Source: Polynucleobacter yangtzensis
GTDB lineage: Bacteria; Pseudomonadota; Gammaproteobacteria; Burkholderiales; Burkholderiaceae
NCBI RefSeq assembly: GCF_001595965.1
Contig: NZ_LOJI01000035.1
Span: 133,770-197,769, forward strand
Direction of reading: 5' to 3'
DNA: 64,000 nucleotides
The position numbers and the translations under genes are program-made. The stretch's first letter is position 1. Every line of letters begins with the position of its first letter. The notes under the pieces are model-generated. The model saw only the letters and a list, made by a program, of their open reading frames with translations, had not been told where the DNA came from and did not search any database. Shown here piece by piece: positions 55,279 to 64,000 of this stretch.

Positions 55279-55761
55279 TTAAGCCTTCCGCGCAATCGTG
55301 CTGGTACGCGCGATCTTGGATTGCAGCTGAATAATTCCGTAGATCAACGCTTCTGCAGTTGGAGGGCAACCAGGAACATAAATATCCACTGGCACGATGC
55401 GGTCACAACCGCGAACAACTGAATACGAGTTATGGTAGTAGCCACCGCCATTTGCACAAGAACCCATTGAGATTACCCAACGTGGTTCAGGCATTTGGTC
55501 ATAAACCTTACGCAAAGCTGGAGCCATCTTGTTACATAAAGTACCAGCCACAATCATCAAGTCTGATTGACGCGGAGATGGACGGAATACCACGCCAAAG
55601 CGGTCTAAGTCATAACGGGATGCGCCAGCATGCATCATCTCTACCGCACAGCAGGCCAGACCAAAGGTCATTGGCCATAAAGAGCCATTACGAGTCCAGT
55701 TAATCAACTGGTCAGCTGTAGTGGTTACAAAACCTTCTTTGAGAACGCCTTCTAATGCCAT
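55279..55761 (-). CDS. nuoB: NADH-quinone oxidoreductase subunit B
   Basis: [28 protein letters not shown]; start set to [11 protein letters not shown] (ATG 55761) rather than the track start 55860, which would lie deep inside nuoA. Confidence 0.96.
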
Positions 55762-55766
55762 ATCTA

Positions 55767-56126
55767 TCACTCCCAGTCGAGAGCGCCCTTTTTCCAGATA
55801 TATACAAATCCCACAATGAATTCCAACAAGAAAATCACCATAGAGGCGTAGCCAAGCCATCCAATATCACGTAGTGCTACACCCCATGGGAATAGGAATG
55901 CAGTTTCTAAGTCAAACAGGATGAAGAGAATGGCGATTAAGTAGTAGCGTACGTCGAACTTCATACGCGCATCTTCGAAAGCTTCAAAACCGCACTCATA
56001 CGGAGAGAGTTTTTCAGCGTCAGGCTTCGAAGGAGCTAATATTTTTCCGAGGAACATGGGGACTAATCCCACCCCAATACCTACGAGGATAAAAAGCAGA
56101 ACAGGAAAGTAATTAGCGAGATTCAA
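55767..56126 (-). CDS. nuoA: NADH-quinone oxidoreductase subunit A
   Basis: [41 protein letters not shown]. Confidence 0.98.
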
Positions 56127-56234
56127 AATAGCCCTGATTCGTTTGTCTAGTAAATCCTAAAAGCAGCAAATTATTAATTATTCCACTACATAAAGTATTG
56201 ATTCAGAGCAAAAACCCTTATCAATACTCGTTTT

Positions 56235-56319
56235 TGGTGCCGACGGCGAGACTCGAACTCGCACAGCCTAAGCCACTACCCCCTCAAGATAGCGTGTCTA
56301 CCAATTTCACCACGTCGGC
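56235..56319 (-). tRNA. tRNA-Leu (anticodon GAG)
   Basis: Reverse complement GCCGACGTGGTGAAATTGGTAGACACGCTATCTTGAGGGGGTAGTGGCTTAGGCTGTGCGAGTTCGAGTCTCGCCGTCGGCACCA; class II variable arm; encoded CCA. Confidence 0.96.
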
Positions 56320-56405
56320 ATCTTGCAAAACCCATCAATTCTACTGCATTGCACCACTCTACTACCCCATTTTTAGGGCATTTAAATACGTAAAAACCTA
56401 CTTTT

Positions 56406-56750
56406 TTACTTAGGAACTGCTGGCTTACTTGGGTCTTGAACTGGAGCAGCAGGAGCTGCTGGCGCCGCTGCTGGGGCTACCGTACCAGAAAGCACACCAG
56501 GACTCACTTCTTTCTTGTTACCAATCCAGGTAATACCCAGAGTGCTGATAAAGAAAACGGCAGCAAAAATAGCTGTCGCATGAGAAAGGAAGTTGGCTGA
56601 GCCACTAGCGCCAAAGAGGCTGCCAGAAGAGCCAGAACCAAAGGCTGCACCCATATCGGCGCCTTTGCCCTGCTGCAACAGAACCAAGAGAATCACAGCC
56701 AAGGCTGAAATTACCTGCAATACGATCAATAAAGTCTTAAACCATTCCAC
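56406..56750 (-). CDS. secG: Preprotein translocase subunit SecG
   Basis: LLIVLQVISALAVILLVLLQQGKGADMGAAFGSGSSGSLFGASGSANFLSHATAIFA. Confidence 0.96.
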   Translation of the reverse strand: MEWFKTLLIVLQVISALAVILLVLLQQGKGADMGAAFGSGSSGSLFGASGSANFLSHATAIFAAVFFISTLGITWIGNKKEVSPGVLSGTVAPAAAPAAPAAPVQDPSKPAVPK

Positions 56751-56772
56751 AGCTTATCTCCAAATAAAAAAT

Positions 56773-57531
56773 CTATGCCTGGCAGATAGCTAGAAAGTCT
56801 TGAGGATTCAGTGAAGCACCCCCAATCAATCCACCATCAATATCCGGCATGGCAAACAATTCAACGGCATTGTCAGGTTTGACACTGCCGCCATACAAAA
56901 TTCCAACATGAGACGCTACATCTTCGTTAAATTCGGCTAATTGCTGACGAATAGCATGATGCATGTCCTGAGCCACCTGAGCGCTGGCAACCTTACCAGT
57001 GCCAATCGCCCAAACAGGCTCATAGGCAATCAGACAGTCTGCTAAGCGATCCTGCAGCACGCTGACCTGTTTAGCAATCTGTGAGCAAACAATCTCTTCT
57101 GCTCTACCAGAATTTCTTTCGTCAGCCGTCTCACCAACACAAATGACCGGGGTCATGCCGTTATCTAAAACCTGAAGAGCTTTAGCAGCTACAAGCTCAT
57201 CAACCTCATGATGCATTTGACGACGCTCAGAGTGACCAACAATGACGTAAGTACAACCTAATTCATTGAGCATTGAAGCCGCTACCTCACCGGTATAAGC
57301 TCCAGAGCCAAAAGCTGAGACATCTTGCGCGCCTAAGCTTAAAAAGGCCATTGAATGCGCTTTGATTAGCTCGGCACACTGCGGCAAATATGGAAATGGT
57401 GGACATACAGCATATCTACGACCTGATGGCATTCCACTCTCCATGCCACGAGCAACGGTCTTGATCCAGTCTCGATTGCTTGCAAGACTGCCATTCATTT
57501 TCCAATTACCAATAACGATGAGTGGTCGCAT
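56773..57531 (-). CDS. tpiA: Triosephosphate isomerase
   Basis: IGNWKMNGSLASN; YVIVGHSERRQ; AYEPVWAIGTGKVAS; YGGSVKPDN. Confidence 0.98.
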   Translation of the reverse strand: MRPLIVIGNWKMNGSLASNRDWIKTVARGMESGMPSGRRYAVCPPFPYLPQCAELIKAHSMAFLSLGAQDVSAFGSGAYTGEVAASMLNELGCTYVIVGHSERRQMHHEVDELVAAKALQVLDNGMTPVICVGETADERNSGRAEEIVCSQIAKQVSVLQDRLADCLIAYEPVWAIGTGKVASAQVAQDMHHAIRQQLAEFNEDVASHVGILYGGSVKPDNAVELFAMPDIDGGLIGGASLNPQDFLAICQA

Positions 57532-57547
57532 AGGGGTGTTGAATTAT

Positions 57548-58546
57548 CTAAACAGTTAAAACGATTTTGCCAACGTGTTCAGATGACTCCATTAATGCAT
57601 GAGCATCAGCGGCCTGATCTAGCGTAAATGTTTTATAGATAACTGGTTTGAGCTTGCCAGCATTAAGCAAAGGCCAAACATTTTCAAATAACTGTTTAGT
57701 AATTTGCTTCTTGAAAGAAACTGGACGTGGACGCAATGTTGAACCAGTAATAGTCAAGCGTCGACGCAAAATCTGATTGGTACTCACTTCCGCTTTAGAG
57801 CCACCCTGGATGGCAATGATCACGATGCGGCCGTCGTCAGCCAGGCAATCGATTTCCTTTTGCACATAAGCGCCGGTAACCATATCCAGAATGACGTTGA
57901 CACCTTTGCCATCTGTAGCTTTTTTGACTTCCTCAACAAAATCTTGTGTCTTGTAATTGATGGCAAGATCGGCACCTAAAGCCACGCAAGCAGCACACTT
58001 TTCATCTGTACCAGCTGTAACAAATACCTTATGACCCAAAGCTTTGGCAATCAAGATTGCAGTAACCCCAATACCACTGGAACCACCCTGAACCAATAAA
58101 GTCTCGCCTTCAGCTAACTCGCCACGCATGAAAACATTACTCCAAACGGTGTAGAACGTTTCTGGTAAAGCAGCAGCTTCTTGGTCGCTAAATCCTTTAG
58201 GGTATGGCAGACACTGAGCAACAGGTGCGGTACATAGTTCCGCATAACCACCACCTTGAACTAATGCACACACCTTATCGCCAAGCTTCAATCCAAACAC
58301 ATTGTCAGAATGAGATAAATCACCGCCAACAATCTCACCAGCCACTTCAAGACCAGGAATATCGGATGCGCCCGCTGGAACTGGGTAATGCCCTTTGCGT
58401 TGTAAAACGTCAGGGCGGTTAATGCCAGCGGCCAAAACTTTGATCAAAATTTCGCCAGTACCGGCAGCTGGAGCCACTAGATCTGGACGACTGGCCGGAA
58501 CCAGCATCTCTGGAGCGCCAAACTCTTTGATTTCAACTACGCGCAT
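57548..58546 (-). CDS. NAD(P)H-quinone oxidoreductase (zinc-independent MDR family)
   Basis: MRVVEIKEFGAPEMLV; AAALPETFYTVWSNVF; VQGGSSGIGVTAILIAKALG. Confidence 0.93.
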   Translation of the reverse strand: MRVVEIKEFGAPEMLVPASRPDLVAPAAGTGEILIKVLAAGINRPDVLQRKGHYPVPAGASDIPGLEVAGEIVGGDLSHSDNVFGLKLGDKVCALVQGGGYAELCTAPVAQCLPYPKGFSDQEAAALPETFYTVWSNVFMRGELAEGETLLVQGGSSGIGVTAILIAKALGHKVFVTAGTDEKCAACVALGADLAINYKTQDFVEEVKKATDGKGVNVILDMVTGAYVQKEIDCLADDGRIVIIAIQGGSKAEVSTNQILRRRLTITGSTLRPRPVSFKKQITKQLFENVWPLLNAGKLKPVIYKTFTLDQAADAHALMESSEHVGKIVLTV

Positions 58547-58572
58547 GAATACTCCTGCTAGCTAAAAAGTAA

Positions 58573-60765
58573 TTAAGCGGATTCGCCAGCCGCTGGAGCA
58601 GCCTCAGCAGCCACTTCAGTAGCGCCAGCTAAAGGAGCAATCGTGCCGCCCTCATCAGCCATCGCAGCTTTTAGTGACAAACGTAAACGACCACGTTCAT
58701 CAGCAGCTAACAATTTCACGCGAACTACTTGGCCTTCTGCCAAATAGTCTTTAACTTCTTTTACACGCTCATTAGAAATCTCTGAGATGTGCAAGAGACC
58801 ATCTTTACCTGGAAGAATGTTTACCAAAGCACCGAATTCGAGCAACTTCACAACTGGACCTTCGTAGATCTTGCCAACTTCGGCTTCAGCAGTAATGCCT
58901 TCGATACGTGCTTTTGCTTCTGCCATGCCTTCAGCAGATGTAGAAGCAATAGTTACAGTGCCGTCATCTTTAATGTCGATGCTGCAACCAGTTTCTTTAG
59001 TCAACGCTTGAATTGTTGCGCCGCCCTTACCGATCACTTCACGAATCTTGTCTGGATGAATCTTGAAAGAAACCATGCGTGGAGCGTGTGCCGACAATTC
59101 TGTGCGAACTGAACCCATCGCTTCTTGCATTTTGCTCAAGATGTGCAAGCGGCCTTCTTTAGCTTGCGCCAAAGCTACTTGCATAATTTCTTTAGTGATG
59201 CCTTGTACTTTGATGTCCATCTGCAATGCAGTAATACCATTCGCTGTACCAGCCACTTTAAAGTCCATATCGCCTAAGTGATCTTCGTCACCCAAGATGT
59301 CTGTCAACACAGCAAAACGATTGCCATCAAGGATCAAGCCCATTGCCACACCAGCAACGTGTGCTTTAACTGGAACACCAGCATCCATCATTGCTAAACA
59401 GCCACCACAAACAGAAGCCATTGAAGAAGAACCATTGGACTCAGTAATCTCTGAAACCACACGAATGCTGTATGCAAAATCTTCTGCGCTTGGCAATACT
59501 GGAATCAATGCACGTTTAGCTAAACGACCGTGACCAATTTCACGACGCTTAGGGCTACCTACACGACCTGTTTCACCAGTGGCAAACGGAGGCATGTTGT
59601 AGTGAAACATGAAACGATCGCGGTATTCACCTTCGAGCGCATCAATAATTTGCTCATCACGTGCAGTACCTAATGTTGCAACAACCAACGCTTGAGTTTC
59701 ACCACGAGTAAACAATGCTGAACCGTGTGTGCGTGGCAATACGCCGTTACGAATTTCGATTGGGCGAACAGTACGAGTATCACGACCATCAATACGTGGC
59801 TCACCATTCAAAATCTGGCTACGAACAATCTTCGCTTCGATTTCAAACATGATGTCGCTCACAGCAACAGCATCAACATCACCCTCTTCGGATAACTTAG
59901 CCAATACTTCTTTAGAAATTTCTTTGAGCTTGTCGGAACGTGCGCCCTTTTGACGAATCTGATAAGCCTCACGCAATGGTGCTTCAGCCAATGCAGTTAC
60001 CTTAGCGATGAATGGTTCGTCCTTAGGAGCAGCAGTCCAATCCCACTCAGGTTTGCCAGCTTCACGAACTAAATCATTAATAGCGTTGATCGCTGTTTGC
60101 ATTTGGTCATGACCATATACAACTGCGCCCAACATGACTTCTTCAGATAATTGATTTGCTTCAGACTCAACCATCAATACAGCTGCTTGTGTACCAGCAA
60201 CGATCAAATCGAGTTCGCTAGTAGCTTGTTCTGTACGTGTTGGATTCAAGAGGTATTGGCCATTTGCATAACCAACGCGTGCTGCTCCAACTGGGCCGGC
60301 AAATGGGATACCTGAAACAGCTAAGGCTGCAGATGCAGCGATCAAAGCAGGAATGTCAGCAGGTACATCTGGGTTGATTGACAACACGTGCACCACAACC
60401 TGAACTTCGTTCAAGAAACCTTCTGGGAATAAAGGACGCAATGGGCGGTCAATCAAACGGGAGATCAATGTCTCGCCTTCAGATGGACGACCTTCGCGGC
60501 GGAAGAAGCCACCAGGGATCTTGCCTGCTGCGTAAGTTTTTTCTAAGTAATCAACAGTCAATGGGAAAAATGATTGGCCTGGCTTTGCAGACTTAGAAGC
60601 AACAACCGTACCCATTACTACTGTGTCATCTACGTTAACGATAACGGCACCACCAGCTTGACGAGCAATCTCGCCAGTTTCCATTGTTACTTGATGATTG
60701 CCCCATTGAAAACTTTTTACTGCTTTTTTAAACATTGTCATTCTGATCTTCTCCAAATTGTTCAC
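58573..60765 (-). CDS. pnp: Polyribonucleotide nucleotidyltransferase
   Basis: [13 protein letters not shown] and S1 domains at the C-terminus; the true start may be the internal ATG ([31 protein letters not shown]). Confidence 0.98.
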   Translation of the reverse strand: MNNLEKIRMTMFKKAVKSFQWGNHQVTMETGEIARQAGGAVIVNVDDTVVMGTVVASKSAKPGQSFFPLTVDYLEKTYAAGKIPGGFFRREGRPSEGETLISRLIDRPLRPLFPEGFLNEVQVVVHVLSINPDVPADIPALIAASAALAVSGIPFAGPVGAARVGYANGQYLLNPTRTEQATSELDLIVAGTQAAVLMVESEANQLSEEVMLGAVVYGHDQMQTAINAINDLVREAGKPEWDWTAAPKDEPFIAKVTALAEAPLREAYQIRQKGARSDKLKEISKEVLAKLSEEGDVDAVAVSDIMFEIEAKIVRSQILNGEPRIDGRDTRTVRPIEIRNGVLPRTHGSALFTRGETQALVVATLGTARDEQIIDALEGEYRDRFMFHYNMPPFATGETGRVGSPKRREIGHGRLAKRALIPVLPSAEDFAYSIRVVSEITESNGSSSMASVCGGCLAMMDAGVPVKAHVAGVAMGLILDGNRFAVLTDILGDEDHLGDMDFKVAGTANGITALQMDIKVQGITKEIMQVALAQAKEGRLHILSKMQEAMGSVRTELSAHAPRMVSFKIHPDKIREVIGKGGATIQALTKETGCSIDIKDDGTVTIASTSAEGMAEAKARIEGITAEAEVGKIYEGPVVKLLEFGALVNILPGKDGLLHISEISNERVKEVKDYLAEGQVVRVKLLAADERGRLRLSLKAAMADEGGTIAPLAGATEVAAEAAPAAGESA

Positions 60766-60789
60766 GCAAGACTCACATGAGCATTGCGC

Positions 60790-60819
60790 TTGTCGTGGGA
60801 TAAAGCAGTGTCACGACAA
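60790..60819 (-). other. pnp leader stem-loop
   Basis: Minus-strand TTGTCGTG ... CACGACAA, perfect 8-bp arms (60790-60797 and 60812-60819) shortly upstream of pnp. Confidence 0.6.
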
Positions 60820-60925
60820 CACTGGAGCGATTTCGGATCACAAGGGATGCCATTCCAGGGAGGCTCTGCATACAACCCAGAAACTCATTGGAATGACACA
60901 ATCCCCTACACAAATGATCTAAAGC

Positions 60926-60991
60926 GCCCAAAAAAACATGCCATCTGCTTAAGACTGATCCTGCTAGGAAACAACCTTAAGAAAGATGGCA
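60926..60991 (-). terminator. Long segmented hairpin plus T tract after rpsO (terminator/attenuator of rpsO-pnp)
   Basis: Minus strand TGCCATCT-tt-CTTAAG-gttgtt-TCCTagcAGGA-tcagt-CTTAAG-c-AGATGGCA-tg-TTTTTTT; three nested perfect arms. Confidence 0.75.
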
Positions 60992-61008
60992 TTGCATACC
61001 GATAAGAA

Positions 61009-61278
61009 TTACTTACGGAGACCTAATTTCTCAATCAATGCGCGATAGCGATCCAAATCTTTGCCTTTGAGGTAATCCAAGAGGCGACGGCGACGTGAAA
61101 CCATCTTCAACAAACCACGACGGCTGTGATGATCCTTAGCGTTAGCCTTGAAATGGGGGGTTAATTCATTGATGCGGGCTGTGAGCAATGAAACTTGAAC
61201 TTCAGGACTACCCGTATCGTTTGCGCTGCGCGCGTTTTCTTTGACGATTTCCGCCGTTTTAATATCAGCAACTGCCAT
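61009..61278 (-). CDS. rpsO: 30S ribosomal protein S15
   Basis: [71 protein letters not shown], 89 aa; start corrected. Confidence 0.98.
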   Translation of the reverse strand: MAVADIKTAEIVKENARSANDTGSPEVQVSLLTARINELTPHFKANAKDHHSRRGLLKMVSRRRRLLDYLKGKDLDRYRALIEKLGLRK

Positions 61279-61427
61279 TTTTAATACTCCTAACTTGCGA
61301 ACACCTGAGCTTTCACCCATTAAGTGTCGTGCGTGTTTAACAAAATAAAACAAAAAAGCTTTAAAAATCAAAGCCATCGAATTGTATCAGACAGCACCCC
61401 AAAAGAGGGAATTGGCTTTCAAGTATT

Positions 61428-61478
61428 GGTATTCTCTAGTAGTGAATACCTTGTTTAACTGAAAATAATATATATAAA
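61428..61478 (+). promoter_or_regulatory. Candidate promoter with adjacent dyad upstream of the SYLF gene
   Basis: Inverted repeat GGTATTC-N9-GAATACC (61428-61450) abutting TTGTTT (-35-like, 61451) and TATAAA (-10-like, 61473; 16-bp spacer). Confidence 0.5.
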
Positions 61479-61494
61479 TCAACAACTTACAAAT

Positions 61495-62088
61495 ATGCCT
61501 TCCTTTTATCAAGCTATCAGCACCCTTTTTTTCTTAGCTTTTGGCCTAAACACCCCTGTTTTTGCCCAATTTTCAAACCCCTTTGCCGCAGACAAGACGG
61601 TTGCCCAGCAACGCCAAGATATTTTGGTTAAAAACCAAGTCATACTGAAGCAACTTTATGCAGCACAGCCTAAAGCAAAAGATTTGATCGAAAAATCTGC
61701 TGGCTATGCGACTTTTAGCAATTTTGGTATGAAGATATTGATAGCCGGCGGTGGTACGGGTAGCGGCGTTGTATTGGGTAAAGATAAAAAGCCTGTGTAT
61801 ATGAATATGGCCGAGGTTCAAGCCGGTCTAGGAATTGGAATTAAATCCTTTCAGAACATATTTGTTTTTCAAACTGATGCAGCAATGAATGATTTTGTGA
61901 ATTCAGGCTGGACTTTTGGTGGGCAAGTTACTGCAGCAGCGAAGTATGAAAAAGATGGTGACGCCTATCAAGATGCAACAGTTGTTGCTCCAGGGGTCTT
62001 GATGTACCAACTGACGGACTCAGGCCTTGCCGCTGAAATCACCGGCAAAGGCACCAAGTACTATAAAAATACTGACTTAAATAAATAG
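61495..62088 (+). CDS. SYLF/YSC84-domain lipid-binding protein
   Basis: Signal peptide; LIEKSAGYATFSNFGMKILIAGGGTGSGVVLGKDKKPVYMNMAEVQAGLGIGIKSFQNIFVF. Confidence 0.88.
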   Translation: MPSFYQAISTLFFLAFGLNTPVFAQFSNPFAADKTVAQQRQDILVKNQVILKQLYAAQPKAKDLIEKSAGYATFSNFGMKILIAGGGTGSGVVLGKDKKPVYMNMAEVQAGLGIGIKSFQNIFVFQTDAAMNDFVNSGWTFGGQVTAAAKYEKDGDAYQDATVVAPGVLMYQLTDSGLAAEITGKGTKYYKNTDLNK

Positions 62089-62100
62089 ACGTGATGACGC

Positions 62101-63648
62101 TTAAGGCGTCATCTGCGCATTGAGCTTGGCCTGACTCGGGTCATGTAACTTGTTCAAGGCTGACAAGTAGGCCTTCGCAGAGGCTGCAATGATGTCCGGA
62201 TCAGTACCCACACCATTCACAATACGGCCACCTTTTGCTAAACGCACGGTCACTTCGCCTTGCGATTGCGTTCCTGAAGTAATCGCATTAACCGAATAAA
62301 GCAACTGTTCTGCTCCACTCTTAGCAATGCCTTCAATAGCATTCAAGCTAGCATCAACTGGACCGTTACCTTCTGCTTCTGAACTAATCTCTTTGTCACC
62401 CATACGGAAAGTCACACGTGACTTAGGTCGCTCACCAGTTTCAGAATGCTGGCTTAAGGAGATAAATTTGTAATGCTCGCCCTCTTCTGCTGCAGCTGAA
62501 TCAGACATGATGGCAATAATATCTTCATCAAAAATCTCAGACTTCTGATCTGCCAAAGCCTTAAAACGAGTAAATGCTTCATTCAAATCAGCCTCAGCCT
62601 CAACCGCAATTCCCAATTCTTGCAAGCGTTGCTTGAAGGCATTGCGACCTGATAACTTGCCCAAAACGATCTTGTTTGCTGACCAACCCACATCTTCTGC
62701 GCGCATGATTTCATAGGTGTCACGGTTTTTCAAAATACCGTCCTGATGAATCCCTGATGTGTGTGCAAAGGCATTAGCCCCAACCACTGCTTTGTTAGGT
62801 TGAACTACAAAACCCGTAATTTGAGAAACCAACTTTGATGCTGGCACGATTTGGGTAGCATCAATACCGCAAACCATATCAAAGTAATCCTTGCGGGTAC
62901 GCAATGACATCACAATTTCTTCTAATGCAGTATTGCCTGCGCGTTCGCCCAATCCGTTAATCGTGCACTCGATTTGACGAGCTCCGCCGATCTTTACGCC
63001 AGCCAAAGAGTTCGCAACAGCCATACCCAAGTCATTATGGCAATGCACTGACCACACTGCTTTATCTGAGTTTGGCACTCGTGTGCGCAAGGTCTTAATA
63101 AACTCACCATACAACTCAGGGGTTGCGTAACCAACCGTATCTGGAATATTAATGGTGGATGCACCTTCATTAATTACGGCCTCAACGACTCTGCATAAGA
63201 AGTCCATCTCTGAGCGATAACCATCTTCTGCTGAGAACTCAATATCAGCAGCCAAGTTACGCGCAAAACGAATGGAACGCTTAGCTTGCTCCAAAACCTC
63301 CTCTGGGGACATGCGCAACTTCACAGCCATGTGCAATGGGCTCGTTGCCAAGAATGCATGAATGCGCTTAGCATTAGCTGCTTGCAAGGCATCAGCAGCA
63401 CGGGTAATGTCCTTGTCATTGGCTCTAGCGAGTGAGCAAACAATCGAATCTTTGACGGCAGCTGCTACAGCAGAAATAGCCTGGAAGTCACCTTCAGAGC
63501 TAGCAGCAAAACCTGCCTCGATTACATCAACTTTGAGGCGCTCTAATTGACGGGCAATCCGCACTTTTTCGTCTTTAGTCATTGAAGCGCCTGGTGACTG
63601 CTCGCCATCACGTAAGGTGGTATCAAAAATGATTACTTTGTCGCTCAT
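62101..63648 (-). CDS. leuA: 2-isopropylmalate synthase
   Basis: [49 protein letters not shown]; regulatory C-terminal domain. Confidence 0.97.
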   Translation of the reverse strand: MSDKVIIFDTTLRDGEQSPGASMTKDEKVRIARQLERLKVDVIEAGFAASSEGDFQAISAVAAAVKDSIVCSLARANDKDITRAADALQAANAKRIHAFLATSPLHMAVKLRMSPEEVLEQAKRSIRFARNLAADIEFSAEDGYRSEMDFLCRVVEAVINEGASTINIPDTVGYATPELYGEFIKTLRTRVPNSDKAVWSVHCHNDLGMAVANSLAGVKIGGARQIECTINGLGERAGNTALEEIVMSLRTRKDYFDMVCGIDATQIVPASKLVSQITGFVVQPNKAVVGANAFAHTSGIHQDGILKNRDTYEIMRAEDVGWSANKIVLGKLSGRNAFKQRLQELGIAVEAEADLNEAFTRFKALADQKSEIFDEDIIAIMSDSAAAEEGEHYKFISLSQHSETGERPKSRVTFRMGDKEISSEAEGNGPVDASLNAIEGIAKSGAEQLLYSVNAITSGTQSQGEVTVRLAKGGRIVNGVGTDPDIIAASAKAYLSALNKLHDPSQAKLNAQMTP

Positions 63649-63701
63649 TACTACTCTCCGGTTTTAAATACTGCTGAACTCATTAATTCAATCTTATAAA
63701 A

Positions 63702-63726
63702 CAAAAACCCCAGCAATTTGCTGGGG
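63702..63726 (-). terminator. Attenuator terminator upstream of leuA
   Basis: Minus strand CCCCAGC AAATT GCTGGGG TTTTTGTTTT, between the leucine-rich leader ORF and the leuA ATG (63648). Confidence 0.88.
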
Positions 63727-63767
63727 CTGGTATGTGGTGGCTAATGAATTTCTTTTATCTCATTAAC

Positions 63768-63839
63768 TCAGGCCTTACCCGCCCCAAGCTTTAGGCTTAG
63801 TGCTAGCAGAAGAAGGCTAGATAAAAGTGGGAAATTCAT
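63768..63839 (-). CDS. leuL: leuA leader peptide (23 aa, leucine-rich)
   Basis: MNFPLLSSLLLLALSLKLGAGKA*, 9 Leu in 23 residues with CTA x3, CTT x4, TTA, CTG codons; upstream of terminator and leuA; alternative ATG at 63845. Confidence 0.85.
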   Translation of the reverse strand: MNFPLLSSLLLLALSLKLGAGKA

Positions 63840-63873
63840 AGTCATAGAATTACTATACCCCAAAATTATGGAA

Positions 63874-64000
63874 TTAGCTAAAACGCTTTCCACTGAGTCG
63901 TTCCCAGGCCCAAATGACGTAGCCGGATATGGAATAGACCACAAACAAGCCAAATAGAGTCAACGGCGGATTCGATGAGATCAAAACAAAAGTGAGGATC
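63874..64000 (-). CDS. pssA: CDP-diacylglycerol-serine O-phosphatidyltransferase, C-terminal fragment
   Basis: Partial frame ILTFVLISSNPPLTLFGLFVVYSISGYVIWAWERLSGKRFS*; PssA-like C-terminus upstream of leuA; truncated by the window. Confidence 0.65.
   Translation of the reverse strand, partial: ILTFVLISSNPPLTLFGLFVVYSISGYVIWAWERLSGKRFS

Noticed and set aside
58789-59112. 107-aa plus-strand ORF
   Set aside because: Antisense within the pnp KH/S1 region; no supporting evidence.
63846-63953. Upstream part of the 61-aa ORF 63768..63953 (MACLWSIPYPATSFGPGN...)
   Set aside because: Overlaps the pssA 3' coding sequence out of frame; only the in-frame distal segment from 63845/63839 is credible, as the leader peptide.

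Overview
The window looks like a compact core-genome segment of a betaproteobacterium. Gene order and protein style suggest Burkholderiaceae, probably Polynucleobacter-like; this is inference, no database was searched. It carries housekeeping genes: aroC; glmM-folP-ftsH-rlmE-yhbY-DUF4149-greA-carB-carA; prpE-mltD-gloB-methyltransferase-rnhA; an RND efflux pair; dnaQ; a tartrate dehydrogenase-like gene; mmsA; a complete nuoA-N operon; tRNA-Leu; secG-tpiA; pnp-rpsO; leuA; and the 3' end of a pssA-like gene. Three tRNAs are supported by cloverleaf pairing and encoded CCA ends: Arg-TCT, Pro-TGG and Leu-GAG. I saw no CRISPR arrays, IS elements or prophage. The strongest under-annotated signal is at the right edge. 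Between pssA and leuA there is a 23-aa leucine-saturated leader ORF (9 Leu, including three CTA codons), followed by an intrinsic terminator and a competing pairing that would sequester the terminator's 5' arm. This is a complete leuA transcription attenuator that sits only about 30 nt after the pssA stop codon. Other points of interest are an RND efflux pair inserted between rnhA and dnaQ with a TAATG overlap into dnaQ, structured RNA in the rpsO-pnp spacer, a fluoroacetate-dehalogenase-like active-site signature, a small lipoprotein with a duplicated Cys motif, and a ZnuD-like receptor next to a small His-containing membrane/periplasmic protein.
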